Origin: Janthinobacterium agaricidamnosum NBRC 102515 = DSM 9628
GTDB lineage: Bacteria > Pseudomonadota > Gammaproteobacteria > Burkholderiales > Burkholderiaceae_D
Reading direction: 5' to 3'
Assembly (NCBI RefSeq): GCF_000723165.1
Contig: NZ_HG322949.1
Span: 1,074,025-1,138,024, forward strand
Length of the DNA stretch: 64,000 bases
In this document: positions 44,917 through 53,680 of the stretch, in pieces
How positions within the stretch are numbered: the first letter of the stretch is position 1
Layout: each line of letters opens with the position of its first letter
Notes under the pieces: model-generated
The model's database searches: none
What the model was told of the DNA's origin: nothing
The model's input: the letters and a program-made list of their open reading frames with translations, nothing else
Translations under genes and position numbers: made by a program

Positions 44917-47900
44917 GCACGCCTATCAATAATCCGACCTGGGCCGGCCCGGCCCTGTTCACGCCGCTATACCTGGAAGCGTTGATGGTGGGGCAAAAAA
45001 ACCAGAATGGCGACTGGGCCGCGGTGGCGGTCGATTACGCCCAGCTCGGCATCCGCGGCGCCAGTCCGCAGCCGACCCCGTTCCAGGTGGCGGCGACGGC
45101 GCCGACCACCGGCATCCATTTGCTGTGGACCGCTCCGTCGGCTTTGCGCCATGGACAGGTTGGCGACCATGGCGACATGCGCTTGCCGCTGTTGCCGAAC
45201 CGCTGGCTGGTCACGCGCAGCTTTATCGCCCAGCCGGGCGATGTGCCGCGTTATACGGCGTGGGTGCTGGAAAGCGATTTCCTTGGTACGGCGGCCGACG
45301 GCACCCATCCGTATCCCGATCCCGATGGCGGCAGCCAGCGTTATTTCATTGGCCGCCGCTACGATATCGGCGCATGGAATGGCGCGACCTCGCAATATCA
45401 CCAGGGTTTCTTGCGGGCGATGGGACCGGGCGACCCCAGCTATGTCGCGGTGTATGACAATATGACCAATGTCTTGTCCTTCCTCGACGATATGCGGCAA
45501 GCCGGCAACGGCCTGTACAGCTATAGCGTGTGCGGCTGGTATGGCACGCCATCCTACGATATCTTGCTGGGCGTCGATGCCGATCATCCGCAAGGTTTTA
45601 CCACTGAGCAAGAGTGGCAAGACATCATGCACAAGCTGTTGTGGAGCGTCGGCGATGCCGCCGACCAGGCTGCCGCCGAACAGGATTGGTCGGACTGGCT
45701 GGTCGCCCATCCGGTCTCCGGCGGCCCGCCGCTGACCGATGCGCAAAAGAATTGGCCGGGACAAAACCTGTGCCACGGTTTTTTATACAATCTGCAATGG
45801 CAGGGAGCGGCCGCGTTTTATCCGATCAATCCGATCTTGCAAGGCACCACGCCGCCGACCGTCGCGATCGGCGCCAATGCGGCCGAGGCGCTGGCGGCCT
45901 GGCTGGGCAAGGAGGCCGGCAGCGCCGGCGCCGAACAAATGCTGCTGGCGTTCCAGCAAGACATGATCTTCGATTATGTGCGGGACCCCAGCGTGTTCCA
46001 GGCGCGCACCCATCAAGCCCGTTTTGCGAACCACAACGGCGGGTCGCTGTGGGTGGTGTACCGCGCAGACCAGACTTCGTCGGCCACCGAGATTCCGCAA
46101 GGCAGCTACACGGTGCCGCTGGACGAAAACGCGACGGCGGCGCTGACCCAGCTCAACCGCAGCCAGTTCCAGCTCGACGCCGCCGAACAACTGCAAGTGT
46201 CGCTGCAATCGCAGTTGTACGATGCGTATTGGAAATTGGCCAATTATCCGCGCACCACGCCCGGCTTGCAGGCCCAGATCCAGCAGCACATCGACAGCCT
46301 GACGCCGCAAGTGCAGCAAATCGGGCAACAGATTACCGGCTTGTCAGCCACCGTCGAGCGCGAACGGAATGCCTTGTTGGCGCTGGTCGGCCCGTTACAG
46401 CTGAAACTGAACCTGGTCAACTTGCCGCGCTACGAAGCGCGCCAGGACCCGGTGGTGCTGATCGCCGGCGCCCAGCAAGATACCAAGTTCGCGGCGCCGG
46501 GCGCGCATGAAGAAGAGCAAGTCTTGTTCACCCGTTTCACCGGCCAGACTATTTCCGCGATCCATGTGCTGTATGACAGTGGTTTGAGCCTCGACGTGAC
46601 GCTGGCCAGCGGCGACTTTCCGCAAATTATCTGGCCGAGCGGAAAATTGCTGCCCAAGGAAATCAACGATTTCTGGTTCGAGACGTTTTTACTCGACACC
46701 AATAATGCACGCCTGATCGCCCGGACCGCGTTCGCCAAGGGGGGCATCACGCCCAGTAACGAGCAATGGGACGATTTGACGGCGCAAATCCAGCGCCAGC
46801 AAACCTTGCCGTGGAATCAGGAGGCGCGCTCGCTGATCGATGCGCGCACCATTGCCGACACCGCCGGCTTGCTCGGCGTGCCGCCGGCCAAGCTGTCGGT
46901 CGCGGCCTGGTCGGCGCCGTGGGCGCCGCTGTACCTGGACTGGGAAATCGCATGGCATCCGAGCGCCGCCACGCCGCAACAGATGCTGGCCAATTGGGAC
47001 CTGGCGGAATTCGATTTTGTGTGGAACCAGGCCCGGGCCGGCGGCAATGTCGGGCCGGCGGCCGGTAATTATGTCGGCCGCAGCTTGCTCAACGCGCAAA
47101 TCGCGCAAGGCCTGAGCGACAAGCTCAGCGATTTCCTGCAACACGATCCGAACGCCGCCAGCCTGCCCCAATACCAGCGCGACCAATTGCAGGCGATGGC
47201 CGACGACATCGCCGAATACGATGTGCTGACGCAATCGATGTCCGGCCTGATCGAGCAATTGCTGATGCAGCAGTTGCAGATGAGTAAGTTGAGTACGGCC
47301 CAGGCGCCTGGCGTGGCCGAATTGCTGCAACACGCCAGCTCTTCGTTGCCGGCCGCCGGCAGCGACTTGTTTTACCCGATCCACGCCGGCCATTTCCGCC
47401 TGGTGCGCTTGAACGTGGTCGATGCGTTCGGCCAGATACTGCGCGGCTCGCAATTGGGCGACCAGTTGCAGCCGATACGCAGCAGCAGCCTGGTCACGCA
47501 GAATTTTCCGCAATACATGCAATTGACGCCGCGCATTACCCAGCCTTTGCGTCTCGATTTGCGCATGGTGCAATACAACGACGATACCGTCCGCAGCAAT
47601 GCGTCCGACTTGACCAGCGCCATTTGCGGCTGGGTGATACCCAACCATATCAATCACAGCCTGATCGTGTTCGATCCTGCCGGCAACAACCTCGGTGAAG
47701 TGCTGATGATCGATAACGGCAACGATGGCGGCGATAGCGGCACGGGCTTGCGCTGGGATGCGGTGCCCGGCAGCGACGGCGTGCTCGGCGCGCCGCCCGA
47801 ATTCGGTGCGTCGCTGCGGCATTTGAACGACTTCGTCAACGGCTTGCTGTTGCGTGGCGCACAGGGTGTCGGCGCGCTGGAAAGCTTGCTCGATGTGATC

Positions 47901-48707
47901 GATTCCAGTCTGTGGAATATCGATCCGCTGGGCCAGCCGATGCAGGGCAACCTGGCGATCCTGCTGGGCCGGCCGATCGCGCTGGTCAGGGCGCTGGCCA
48001 CGCTGGGCGTCGACGGCACGCCGGCTTACAACCAGTCGTGGCTCGATACCGGCAAGAACGTCACCGGCGACTTCACGTCGGTGCCGCTGCCGGTGCGCAT
48101 CGGCGACTTAAACCTGAGCAATAACGGCTTGATGGGCTATTTCCTCGACGATGATTACAGCCGCCTGTTTCCGTATCGCGGTTTCGACCGGCAACTGGCG
48201 ATACCGCGCCGCGTGATCGCCGACCACGGCATCGCGCCGCGCGCCAAATTGGCGCACATGATGCAGCGGCTGGATGCGGCGGCGCTGGCGGACGCGGCGG
48301 CCGCCGGCGATGGCTACCTGGTGGACGATCCCGGGTTTACGCTGAAACCGGACGGCGTCATGACGCGCAGCCTGACGATGCTGGTCGATCCGCGCGGCTG
48401 GGTGCCGGCGCTGTCCGGTTATTTGCCGGTGCAATGGCTGGCGTTGCCGCCGGGGCCGGTCAACGCCGCGTTGAGCAATATGTTCGTCACCTTCCGCAGC
48501 GGTCCCTTATTGCTGGAAGAGTACAAGAGCAGCATGCCGCTGCCGGCCACGATCAAGGGCAGATGGACCTGGGTCGAGCGTTCCGGCGTGACCACCTGGA
48601 GCGAGAGCGGACCCCTGACGGCCAGCGATGGCGTGGCGGCATTGCCGGCCGCGCGGCCGGTCCTTAGCGAAGGCTGGCTGAAGTTGAGTGGTGCGCAAGG
48701 AAAATAA
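44913..48707 (+). CDS. Unknown 1264-aa protein, cluster partner C
   Basis: This is the second largest product of the operon. No signal peptide or membrane helices are seen. The first 400 residues hold beta-rich blocks (GIHLLWTAPSALRHG, NRWLVTRSFIAQPGDVPRYTAWVLESDFLG, YSYSVCGWYGTPSYDILLG). Residues 420-520 are helical and may form a coiled coil with long Gln-rich heptads (AEQLQVSLQSQLYDAYWKL, QIGQQITGLSATVERERNALL). The remainder alternates helical (LSKLSTAQAPGVAELLQ) and beta segments (FRLVRLNVVDAFGQILRG, RLDLRMVQYNDD, ICGWVIPNHINHSLIVFD). The start overlaps gene B. No known domain was identified; a structural scaffold is a guess. Confidence 0.75.
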   Translation: MSTPINNPTWAGPALFTPLYLEALMVGQKNQNGDWAAVAVDYAQLGIRGASPQPTPFQVAATAPTTGIHLLWTAPSALRHGQVGDHGDMRLPLLPNRWLVTRSFIAQPGDVPRYTAWVLESDFLGTAADGTHPYPDPDGGSQRYFIGRRYDIGAWNGATSQYHQGFLRAMGPGDPSYVAVYDNMTNVLSFLDDMRQAGNGLYSYSVCGWYGTPSYDILLGVDADHPQGFTTEQEWQDIMHKLLWSVGDAADQAAAEQDWSDWLVAHPVSGGPPLTDAQKNWPGQNLCHGFLYNLQWQGAAAFYPINPILQGTTPPTVAIGANAAEALAAWLGKEAGSAGAEQMLLAFQQDMIFDYVRDPSVFQARTHQARFANHNGGSLWVVYRADQTSSATEIPQGSYTVPLDENATAALTQLNRSQFQLDAAEQLQVSLQSQLYDAYWKLANYPRTTPGLQAQIQQHIDSLTPQVQQIGQQITGLSATVERERNALLALVGPLQLKLNLVNLPRYEARQDPVVLIAGAQQDTKFAAPGAHEEEQVLFTRFTGQTISAIHVLYDSGLSLDVTLASGDFPQIIWPSGKLLPKEINDFWFETFLLDTNNARLIARTAFAKGGITPSNEQWDDLTAQIQRQQTLPWNQEARSLIDARTIADTAGLLGVPPAKLSVAAWSAPWAPLYLDWEIAWHPSAATPQQMLANWDLAEFDFVWNQARAGGNVGPAAGNYVGRSLLNAQIAQGLSDKLSDFLQHDPNAASLPQYQRDQLQAMADDIAEYDVLTQSMSGLIEQLLMQQLQMSKLSTAQAPGVAELLQHASSSLPAAGSDLFYPIHAGHFRLVRLNVVDAFGQILRGSQLGDQLQPIRSSSLVTQNFPQYMQLTPRITQPLRLDLRMVQYNDDTVRSNASDLTSAICGWVIPNHINHSLIVFDPAGNNLGEVLMIDNGNDGGDSGTGLRWDAVPGSDGVLGAPPEFGASLRHLNDFVNGLLLRGAQGVGALESLLDVIDSSLWNIDPLGQPMQGNLAILLGRPIALVRALATLGVDGTPAYNQSWLDTGKNVTGDFTSVPLPVRIGDLNLSNNGLMGYFLDDDYSRLFPYRGFDRQLAIPRRVIADHGIAPRAKLAHMMQRLDAAALADAAAAGDGYLVDDPGFTLKPDGVMTRSLTMLVDPRGWVPALSGYLPVQWLALPPGPVNAALSNMFVTFRSGPLLLEEYKSSMPLPATIKGRWTWVERSGVTTWSESGPLTASDGVAALPAARPVLSEGWLKLSGAQGK

Positions 48708-48752
48708 GGCCCGACGGCGGGTTTCGATGACATCACAGACAGGACGAGCGAC

Positions 48753-50120
48753 ATGGCCAATACCGTATTCACGTATCAATTCACGCCCGGGGCGGTGCAG
48801 GCGAATACCCGCGGCGGCTTCAATTTGCAGTTGACCAACGGGAGCAGCGCGATCGCCTTGACGCCCGACGATGAAATCTACCTGGCGCTGGCGGTCGGCG
48901 ACGGCGGCAGCGACCTGACGCCCAACCTCAGCGATATCGGCAGCCAGCCGCCGAATAATGACTGGCGCTTCAGCAAGAACCCGTCCGGCGGACAATACAA
49001 TTTCATCATTTCGCCGCTGGACAACATCACGCTGGCCGCCAATGCCAGCCTGTCGTTCACGCTGAGCAGCGTCATCATCAACCCGCAAGCGGGCACCAGC
49101 GCAGTGTTGTTGCAGGAATTCGTCGCCGGCGGCGACGCCGGCAAATCCTTCCCGGTCAGCAAGAGCGAAGCCAAGCTCAGCATTGTTGCGCAGGCGATCC
49201 CGTCGAAGGTCGGCAAGACCCAGGCCACCACGCTGAAATGGAGCGCGACGAAGGCCGCTTATGTGACGATCGCGCCGCTCGACCTGCGCGTCGACACGCG
49301 TGGCCAGATCGACACCGTGCCCTACCTGGATGTGACGCCGCCGGCGCCGCAAGTGTCTTACACCTTTACCGCATGGACCCAGGACCAGCAATTCGCGACC
49401 GACATCGTGGTAGTCACCATCAGCCCGCCGGTGATCCGCGATTTCGGCCCGCAAAACCTGGCGCCGATCAATTACGACGATAGCGTGACGCTGGCCTGGG
49501 CGGTCGATTATGCGGAAACCGTGATGCTGGTCTTGCCGCAAGGGCCGGTGTTGCAGCCGCCGGTCGCCAGCCTGGCGGTGCAGCCGAAGACCATGCTGAG
49601 CGGCAATTCCAGCACCGCCACCTATACCTTGCGCGCCACCGGCACCGGCAATCCGGTGCTGGCGTATGTGAGGATACCCTTCAAGCCGGTGGCCATCGAT
49701 TATTTCCGTTATCCGGGTTTCGGCCAGACCTCGTCGTTCCAGTTCCATGTCACCAACGGCAATGGCCAGGTGGTGCTGCTGCAGGGCGACCAGGGGCCGT
49801 ATTACCGCTTGACGGCCAGCGGTCCGTACGGCCCGCTGGTGCAATACCTGGGTAATTATCCGCAAGTGCAGGTGCAGGTCTTTATCGTCACGCCGGCGGG
49901 CGGCGCGCCGGGCGCCGCGCTCAAGCTGGAATGGCAAGTCTGCCTGGCCAGCAGCTTGAGCCTGGAATTCGACGGCGCCAGCCACGCCATCGCCGCCGGC
50001 CAGATCGCGAAGGGGAGTTTTACGGTGACGCCGCAAGCGAGCACCTTGTACACGCTGAGCGCCACCGATACCGGCGGCCGTGTCGTCACCAGTTCCCTGC
50101 TGGTGACGATTGCCGGCTGA
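48753..50120 (+). CDS. Multi-domain beta-sandwich protein, cluster partner D
   Basis: The 455-residue product is almost entirely beta-strand-like. The N-terminal 150 residues form one domain (FTYQFTPGAVQANTRGGFNLQLTN, ASLSFTLSSVIIN). Three Ig-like repeats follow, each with a leading aromatic strand and a TLxWxx motif: TTLKWSATKAAYVTI, SVTLAWAVDYAETVML and LKLEWQVCLASSLSLEF, each ending in a YTLxA/YTFTA strand. No signal peptide. Such repeats are usual in adhesins and scaffold proteins. It separates the large structural genes from the acyl-synthesis genes. Confidence 0.78.
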   Translation: MANTVFTYQFTPGAVQANTRGGFNLQLTNGSSAIALTPDDEIYLALAVGDGGSDLTPNLSDIGSQPPNNDWRFSKNPSGGQYNFIISPLDNITLAANASLSFTLSSVIINPQAGTSAVLLQEFVAGGDAGKSFPVSKSEAKLSIVAQAIPSKVGKTQATTLKWSATKAAYVTIAPLDLRVDTRGQIDTVPYLDVTPPAPQVSYTFTAWTQDQQFATDIVVVTISPPVIRDFGPQNLAPINYDDSVTLAWAVDYAETVMLVLPQGPVLQPPVASLAVQPKTMLSGNSSTATYTLRATGTGNPVLAYVRIPFKPVAIDYFRYPGFGQTSSFQFHVTNGNGQVVLLQGDQGPYYRLTASGPYGPLVQYLGNYPQVQVQVFIVTPAGGAPGAALKLEWQVCLASSLSLEFDGASHAIAAGQIAKGSFTVTPQASTLYTLSATDTGGRVVTSSLLVTIAG

Positions 50121-50166
50121 AGTTTGATCGAGGTTTGTTTTTTAATCAACAGGAAAGAGGCGTTTT

Positions 50167-50439
50167 ATGGAAGAAATCTACCGTGTCGTCTATGGCGCGA
50201 TCCGCAAGGTCAAACCGGCGCTGCTGGAAACCGAATTGACCCCCGCCACCCGCTTTGACCTCTACCATATTTCATCGATCGAGATGGCCATGATCGTGTT
50301 CGAAGTCAGCGATTATTTCGATATCGAAATCGAACCCTATTTGCTGATGAGCCTCGCGACGATCGGAGAAGCTTGCACGGCCTTGCACAAGATCGTGCAG
50401 CAGCGCCAGCCGGCGCGGGCATTGTCATCCGATGTCTGA
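50167..50439 (+). CDS. Acyl carrier protein
   Basis: The 90-residue protein has the four-helix ACP pattern with acidic helix II. The carrier site reads DLYHISSIEMAMIVFEVSDYFDIEI: Ser36 aligns with the phosphopantetheine Ser of the usual DSL motif, but the preceding Asp is Ile and the following Leu is Ser. Helix III is PYLLMSLATIGEACTAL. It is the first of five biosynthetic genes and overlaps the first ketosynthase by 8 bp. It should carry a growing acyl chain once modified by a phosphopantetheinyl transferase, which is not in this window. Confidence 0.82.
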   Translation: MEEIYRVVYGAIRKVKPALLETELTPATRFDLYHISSIEMAMIVFEVSDYFDIEIEPYLLMSLATIGEACTALHKIVQQRQPARALSSDV

Positions 50440-51676
50440 CGCGGGCCAGGCCGGGCTGGCCGAGCATGAACGGGTGGTGATCACCGGCCTCGGCTGTGTG
50501 TCGCCGCTGGGGATCGGCGTGGCGCCGTTCTGGGACGGCGTGCTGCACGGCCGTTCCGCGCTGCGCCTGGTGACGCGTGGCCAGGCGGGGCTGGAAATCA
50601 GCGCGCCGGCGGCCGTCGTCGACGATTTCCAGTTGCAGCGCCATGTGCAGACGCCGCAGCAGGCGATGCTCGACCCGTTTGCCCAATATGCGCTGGTGGC
50701 GGCGCAGGAGGCGATACTCGATGCCGGCTGGCCGCTGCCCGTGGCCGAGCCGCATGAGGTGGCGGTGATACTCGGCTGCACCAGCGGCGGTGAGTCCAGC
50801 CGCGAGACGGAAGCCGTGCGCTTTTTCCACCAGGGCAAAAGGCGCTGCAACCCGGCGCTGGTGGCGCGCACCAATCACCAGGCGGCGGTCGGCATCATCT
50901 CCATGCATTTCGGCCTGACCGGACCGGCCTTCATCGTCCACAGCGGCTGCGCATCGGCGACCCATGCGATCGCGCAGGCCTACCTGATGGTGCGCCATGG
51001 CCAGGTTCGCTATGCGATCACCGGCGGCTGCGAAGCGAACGTGATTTTCTCGACCATGACGGCGTTCCACGGGATGGGCGTGGTGGCCAGCGACACTTGC
51101 CGGCCGTTTTCACTGCACCGCACCGGCATGGCGCTGGGCGAGGGCGCGGGCGTGCTGGCGATCGAAACGCTGGCCAGCGCGCGCCGGCGCGGCGCGGTCA
51201 TCCATGCCGAACTGGCCGGTGTCGGCATGAGCGCCGATGCGCTGGACCCGGTCAATCCATCGGCGCGCGGCTCGGCGCAGGCGATGCAGACGGCGCTGCG
51301 CATGGCGCGCCTCGAACCGCGCGATATCGGCTATATCAATGCGCACGGTTCCGGCACCCAGTCCAATGACGCGGTCGAATGCGCGGCGATTCGCCAGGTG
51401 TTCGGCGCCCATGCCGATGCGCTGGGCATCTCGTCGACCAAGGCGGTGCACGGCCATGCGCTGGGCGCCAGCGGCGGCTTTGAAATGATCGCGACCGCGC
51501 TGGCGCTGCGTCACGGCTTGCTGCCGCCGACCGCCAATTTCGTCGAGCCCGATCCGTGCTGCGCGCTGGACGTGATTGCCAACCATGCGCGGCAACGGCA
51601 AGTGTCGGCGGCGCTGTCCAATTCCTTCGGACTGGGCGGCGTCAACGCGGTGCTGGCGGTGCGCCGATGGACATGA
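50432..51676 (+). CDS. Beta-ketoacyl-ACP synthase 1 (FabF-like)
   Basis: The 414-residue protein has the thiolase fold of FabB/FabF with a complete triad: Cys173 in HSGCASATHAI, His305 in NAHGSGTQSND and His340 in KAVHGHALGASGG. It should extend an ACP-bound acyl chain by decarboxylative Claisen condensation. It is not a chain-length factor because the Cys is present. The sequence is more like the dedicated ketosynthases of secondary-metabolite or aryl-polyene clusters than like housekeeping FabF. It overlaps the next ketosynthase as ATGA. Confidence 0.88.
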   Translation: MSDAGQAGLAEHERVVITGLGCVSPLGIGVAPFWDGVLHGRSALRLVTRGQAGLEISAPAAVVDDFQLQRHVQTPQQAMLDPFAQYALVAAQEAILDAGWPLPVAEPHEVAVILGCTSGGESSRETEAVRFFHQGKRRCNPALVARTNHQAAVGIISMHFGLTGPAFIVHSGCASATHAIAQAYLMVRHGQVRYAITGGCEANVIFSTMTAFHGMGVVASDTCRPFSLHRTGMALGEGAGVLAIETLASARRRGAVIHAELAGVGMSADALDPVNPSARGSAQAMQTALRMARLEPRDIGYINAHGSGTQSNDAVECAAIRQVFGAHADALGISSTKAVHGHALGASGGFEMIATALALRHGLLPPTANFVEPDPCCALDVIANHARQRQVSAALSNSFGLGGVNAVLAVRRWT

Positions 51677-52911
51677 ACGCGCGGCGGGTGGTGGTGACCG
51701 GCATGGGCGTGGTGTCGGCGGCCGGCAACGACTTGTCCAGCTTCTGGGATCAGTTGAGCGCCGCGCGCAGCGGCATCCGCACGGTATCGCACAGCGACGA
51801 CAACTGGGGCGCCACGCCGCAGCGCCCGGAACGCCTGTTGGCCGGCAAGGTCGAACTGGCGCCGCTGGACGGCTTGCCGGAGATGCTGGCCGAGCCCTAC
51901 CTGGACGATTTCTCGCGCTTTGCGCTGCATGCCGCCGGGCAGGCGCTGGCCCAGGCCGGCATCGCCGCCGGTACGCCGCACGCGCGCGGCATCGGGGTCA
52001 TTCTCGGCACCGCGATCGGCGGCGACGAGGCGTATAACCAGGCGGCTTACCGGGCGTACGTAAAACGGCGCCCGCCGGCGCCGCAAACCATCCTGCGCGC
52101 GATGTACAACGCCGCCGCCAGCAGCGTGACGATGGCGTATGGCTTGCATGGGCCGTCGATGGCGATTTCGAGCGCCTGCGCGTCCGCCAGCCACGCGATC
52201 GGCCAGGCTTGCCTGATGATACGCAGCGGCCTGGCCGAGCGCATGCTGGCCGGCGGCAGCGAGCAATTGCCGTCGTATGTGCATTACGGCGCATGGCGCC
52301 AGATGCGGGTCTTGTCGCCCGACGGCTGCCGGCCGTTCTGCGCCAGCCGCAACGGCATCGTGCTGGGCGAGGGCGCCGGCCTGCTGCTGCTTGAATCGCT
52401 GCAGGCGGCGCGCGCGCGCGGCGCCGCCATCCTCGGCGAAATTTGCGGTTTCGGCCTGAATGCCGCCGCCAGCGACTGGCTGCGGCCGGACGCGGCCAGC
52501 ATGGCCGACTGCATGCGCCTGGCGCTGGACCAGGCCGGCTGGCATGCCGGGCAAGTCGGCTTCATCAATGCGCATGGCACTGGCACGGTGCTGAACGACC
52601 ATGCCGAGGCGCTGGCGATCCGCCAGGTGTTTGGCGACCACGCGGCGCATGTGCCGGTGTCGTCCAGCAAGGGCATGCATGGCCACGCGCTGGGCGCCAG
52701 CGGCGCGCTGGAGTGCATCGCCGCCTTGCTGTCGCTGGCCCATGGCCAGGCATTGCCGAATGGCGCGCAGCATCAGCCGGACCCGGAATGCGCGCTGGAT
52801 ATCGTGTCCGGCGCCTGCCGGCCGCTGGCCGCGCGGCGCGCGCTGAGCAATTCCTTTGCCTTCGGCGGCCTGCATGCGGTGCTGGCGTTGGCGCTTCAAC
52901 CAACAGACTGA
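51673..52911 (+). CDS. Beta-ketoacyl-ACP synthase 2 (FabF-like)
   Basis: The ATG at 51673 overlaps the stop of ketosynthase 1; an ATG two codons upstream (51667) is also possible. The 412-residue protein has its own triad: Cys169 in SSACASASHAIG, His301 in NAHGTGTVLND and His336 in KGMHGHALGASGA. Both ketosynthases are thus potentially active, so they may act as a heterodimer or on different chain lengths. The pair are clear paralogues, probably an old duplication. Confidence 0.88.
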   Translation: MNARRVVVTGMGVVSAAGNDLSSFWDQLSAARSGIRTVSHSDDNWGATPQRPERLLAGKVELAPLDGLPEMLAEPYLDDFSRFALHAAGQALAQAGIAAGTPHARGIGVILGTAIGGDEAYNQAAYRAYVKRRPPAPQTILRAMYNAAASSVTMAYGLHGPSMAISSACASASHAIGQACLMIRSGLAERMLAGGSEQLPSYVHYGAWRQMRVLSPDGCRPFCASRNGIVLGEGAGLLLLESLQAARARGAAILGEICGFGLNAAASDWLRPDAASMADCMRLALDQAGWHAGQVGFINAHGTGTVLNDHAEALAIRQVFGDHAAHVPVSSSKGMHGHALGASGALECIAALLSLAHGQALPNGAQHQPDPECALDIVSGACRPLAARRALSNSFAFGGLHAVLALALQPTD

Positions 52912-52923
52912 AAAGGATCGATG

Positions 52924-53670
52924 ATGTCATTTACGAACCTGCTGTATCTCGCCAAGCGCCGCTTCGTCACCTACAAGATCGTCAGCGTTTTCAATCCGCT
53001 GTTCAACCTGTTCATCGGCGGCGATCGGCGGCCGATTTATTTCGATATCGACCAGACTTTCCCGGCCTTGCGCATCTTCGAACAACACTATGCGGAAATC
53101 CGCGCGGAGCTGGACAACCTGCTGCCGCACCAGCACCAGATGCCGCGGTATCACGATATCGACGATGACTTGCTGTATGCGTCGGGACGCTACAACCGCG
53201 ACAAGCACTGGAATGTGTTCATGCTGTACTGCTATGGCGAAAAGCCGGAATTCAACCGCGAGCTATGCCCGCGCACCTGCGAACTGCTCGACGCGATACC
53301 GAACCTGTGCCAGGGATTTTTTTCGATCCTCGACGCCGGCAAGTCGATCCCGCGCCATACCAGTCCGTCGCGCTATTATCTGCGTTACCACCTCGGCTTG
53401 AAAGTGCCGCGCGAACGGCCGCCGGCGATCCTGCTGCGCGATACCCGCTATACGTGGAAGGAGGGCGAAGCGGTGCTGTTCGACGATAGCTGGGACCATG
53501 AAATCGTCAACCATGCCAGCGAGCCGCGCGCCGTGCTGATCGTCGACGTGCTGCGCCCGATGCCGCAGCCGGCCCATGCGCTGGGACGCTTGATCATGCT
53601 GCTGGCGCGCTGGGTGTACGCGGTCAAGACCCATAAACGGGTCAACCAGTTCTCGTGGAATCCGGATTGA
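52924..53670 (+). CDS. AspH/LpxO-like 2-oxoglutarate dioxygenase
   Basis: The ATG at 52924 lies six bases after AAGGA; the codon before is also ATG. The 248-residue protein matches the aspartyl/asparaginyl hydroxylase family: an early YFDIDQTFP block, the first iron His145 in RHTSPSRYYLRYHLGLKVP, then LFDDSWDHEIVNHASEPR with His192 as second iron ligand and Arg202 for 2-oxoglutarate. LpxO enzymes of this family add a 2-hydroxyl to lipid A acyl chains. Placed in an ACP/ketosynthase set, it may hydroxylate the acyl product or an acylated protein. The hydrophobic segment LGRLIMLLARWVYAV near the C terminus could anchor it to the membrane. Confidence 0.82.
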   Translation: MSFTNLLYLAKRRFVTYKIVSVFNPLFNLFIGGDRRPIYFDIDQTFPALRIFEQHYAEIRAELDNLLPHQHQMPRYHDIDDDLLYASGRYNRDKHWNVFMLYCYGEKPEFNRELCPRTCELLDAIPNLCQGFFSILDAGKSIPRHTSPSRYYLRYHLGLKVPRERPPAILLRDTRYTWKEGEAVLFDDSWDHEIVNHASEPRAVLIVDVLRPMPQPAHALGRLIMLLARWVYAVKTHKRVNQFSWNPD

Positions 53671-53680
53671 GGAGCGCGCC

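Noticed and set aside
43879..48707. Assignment of the partner proteins as contractile-tail or phage baseplate proteins
   Set aside because: No sheath, tube, spike or ATPase gene accompanies them and no tail motifs were found.
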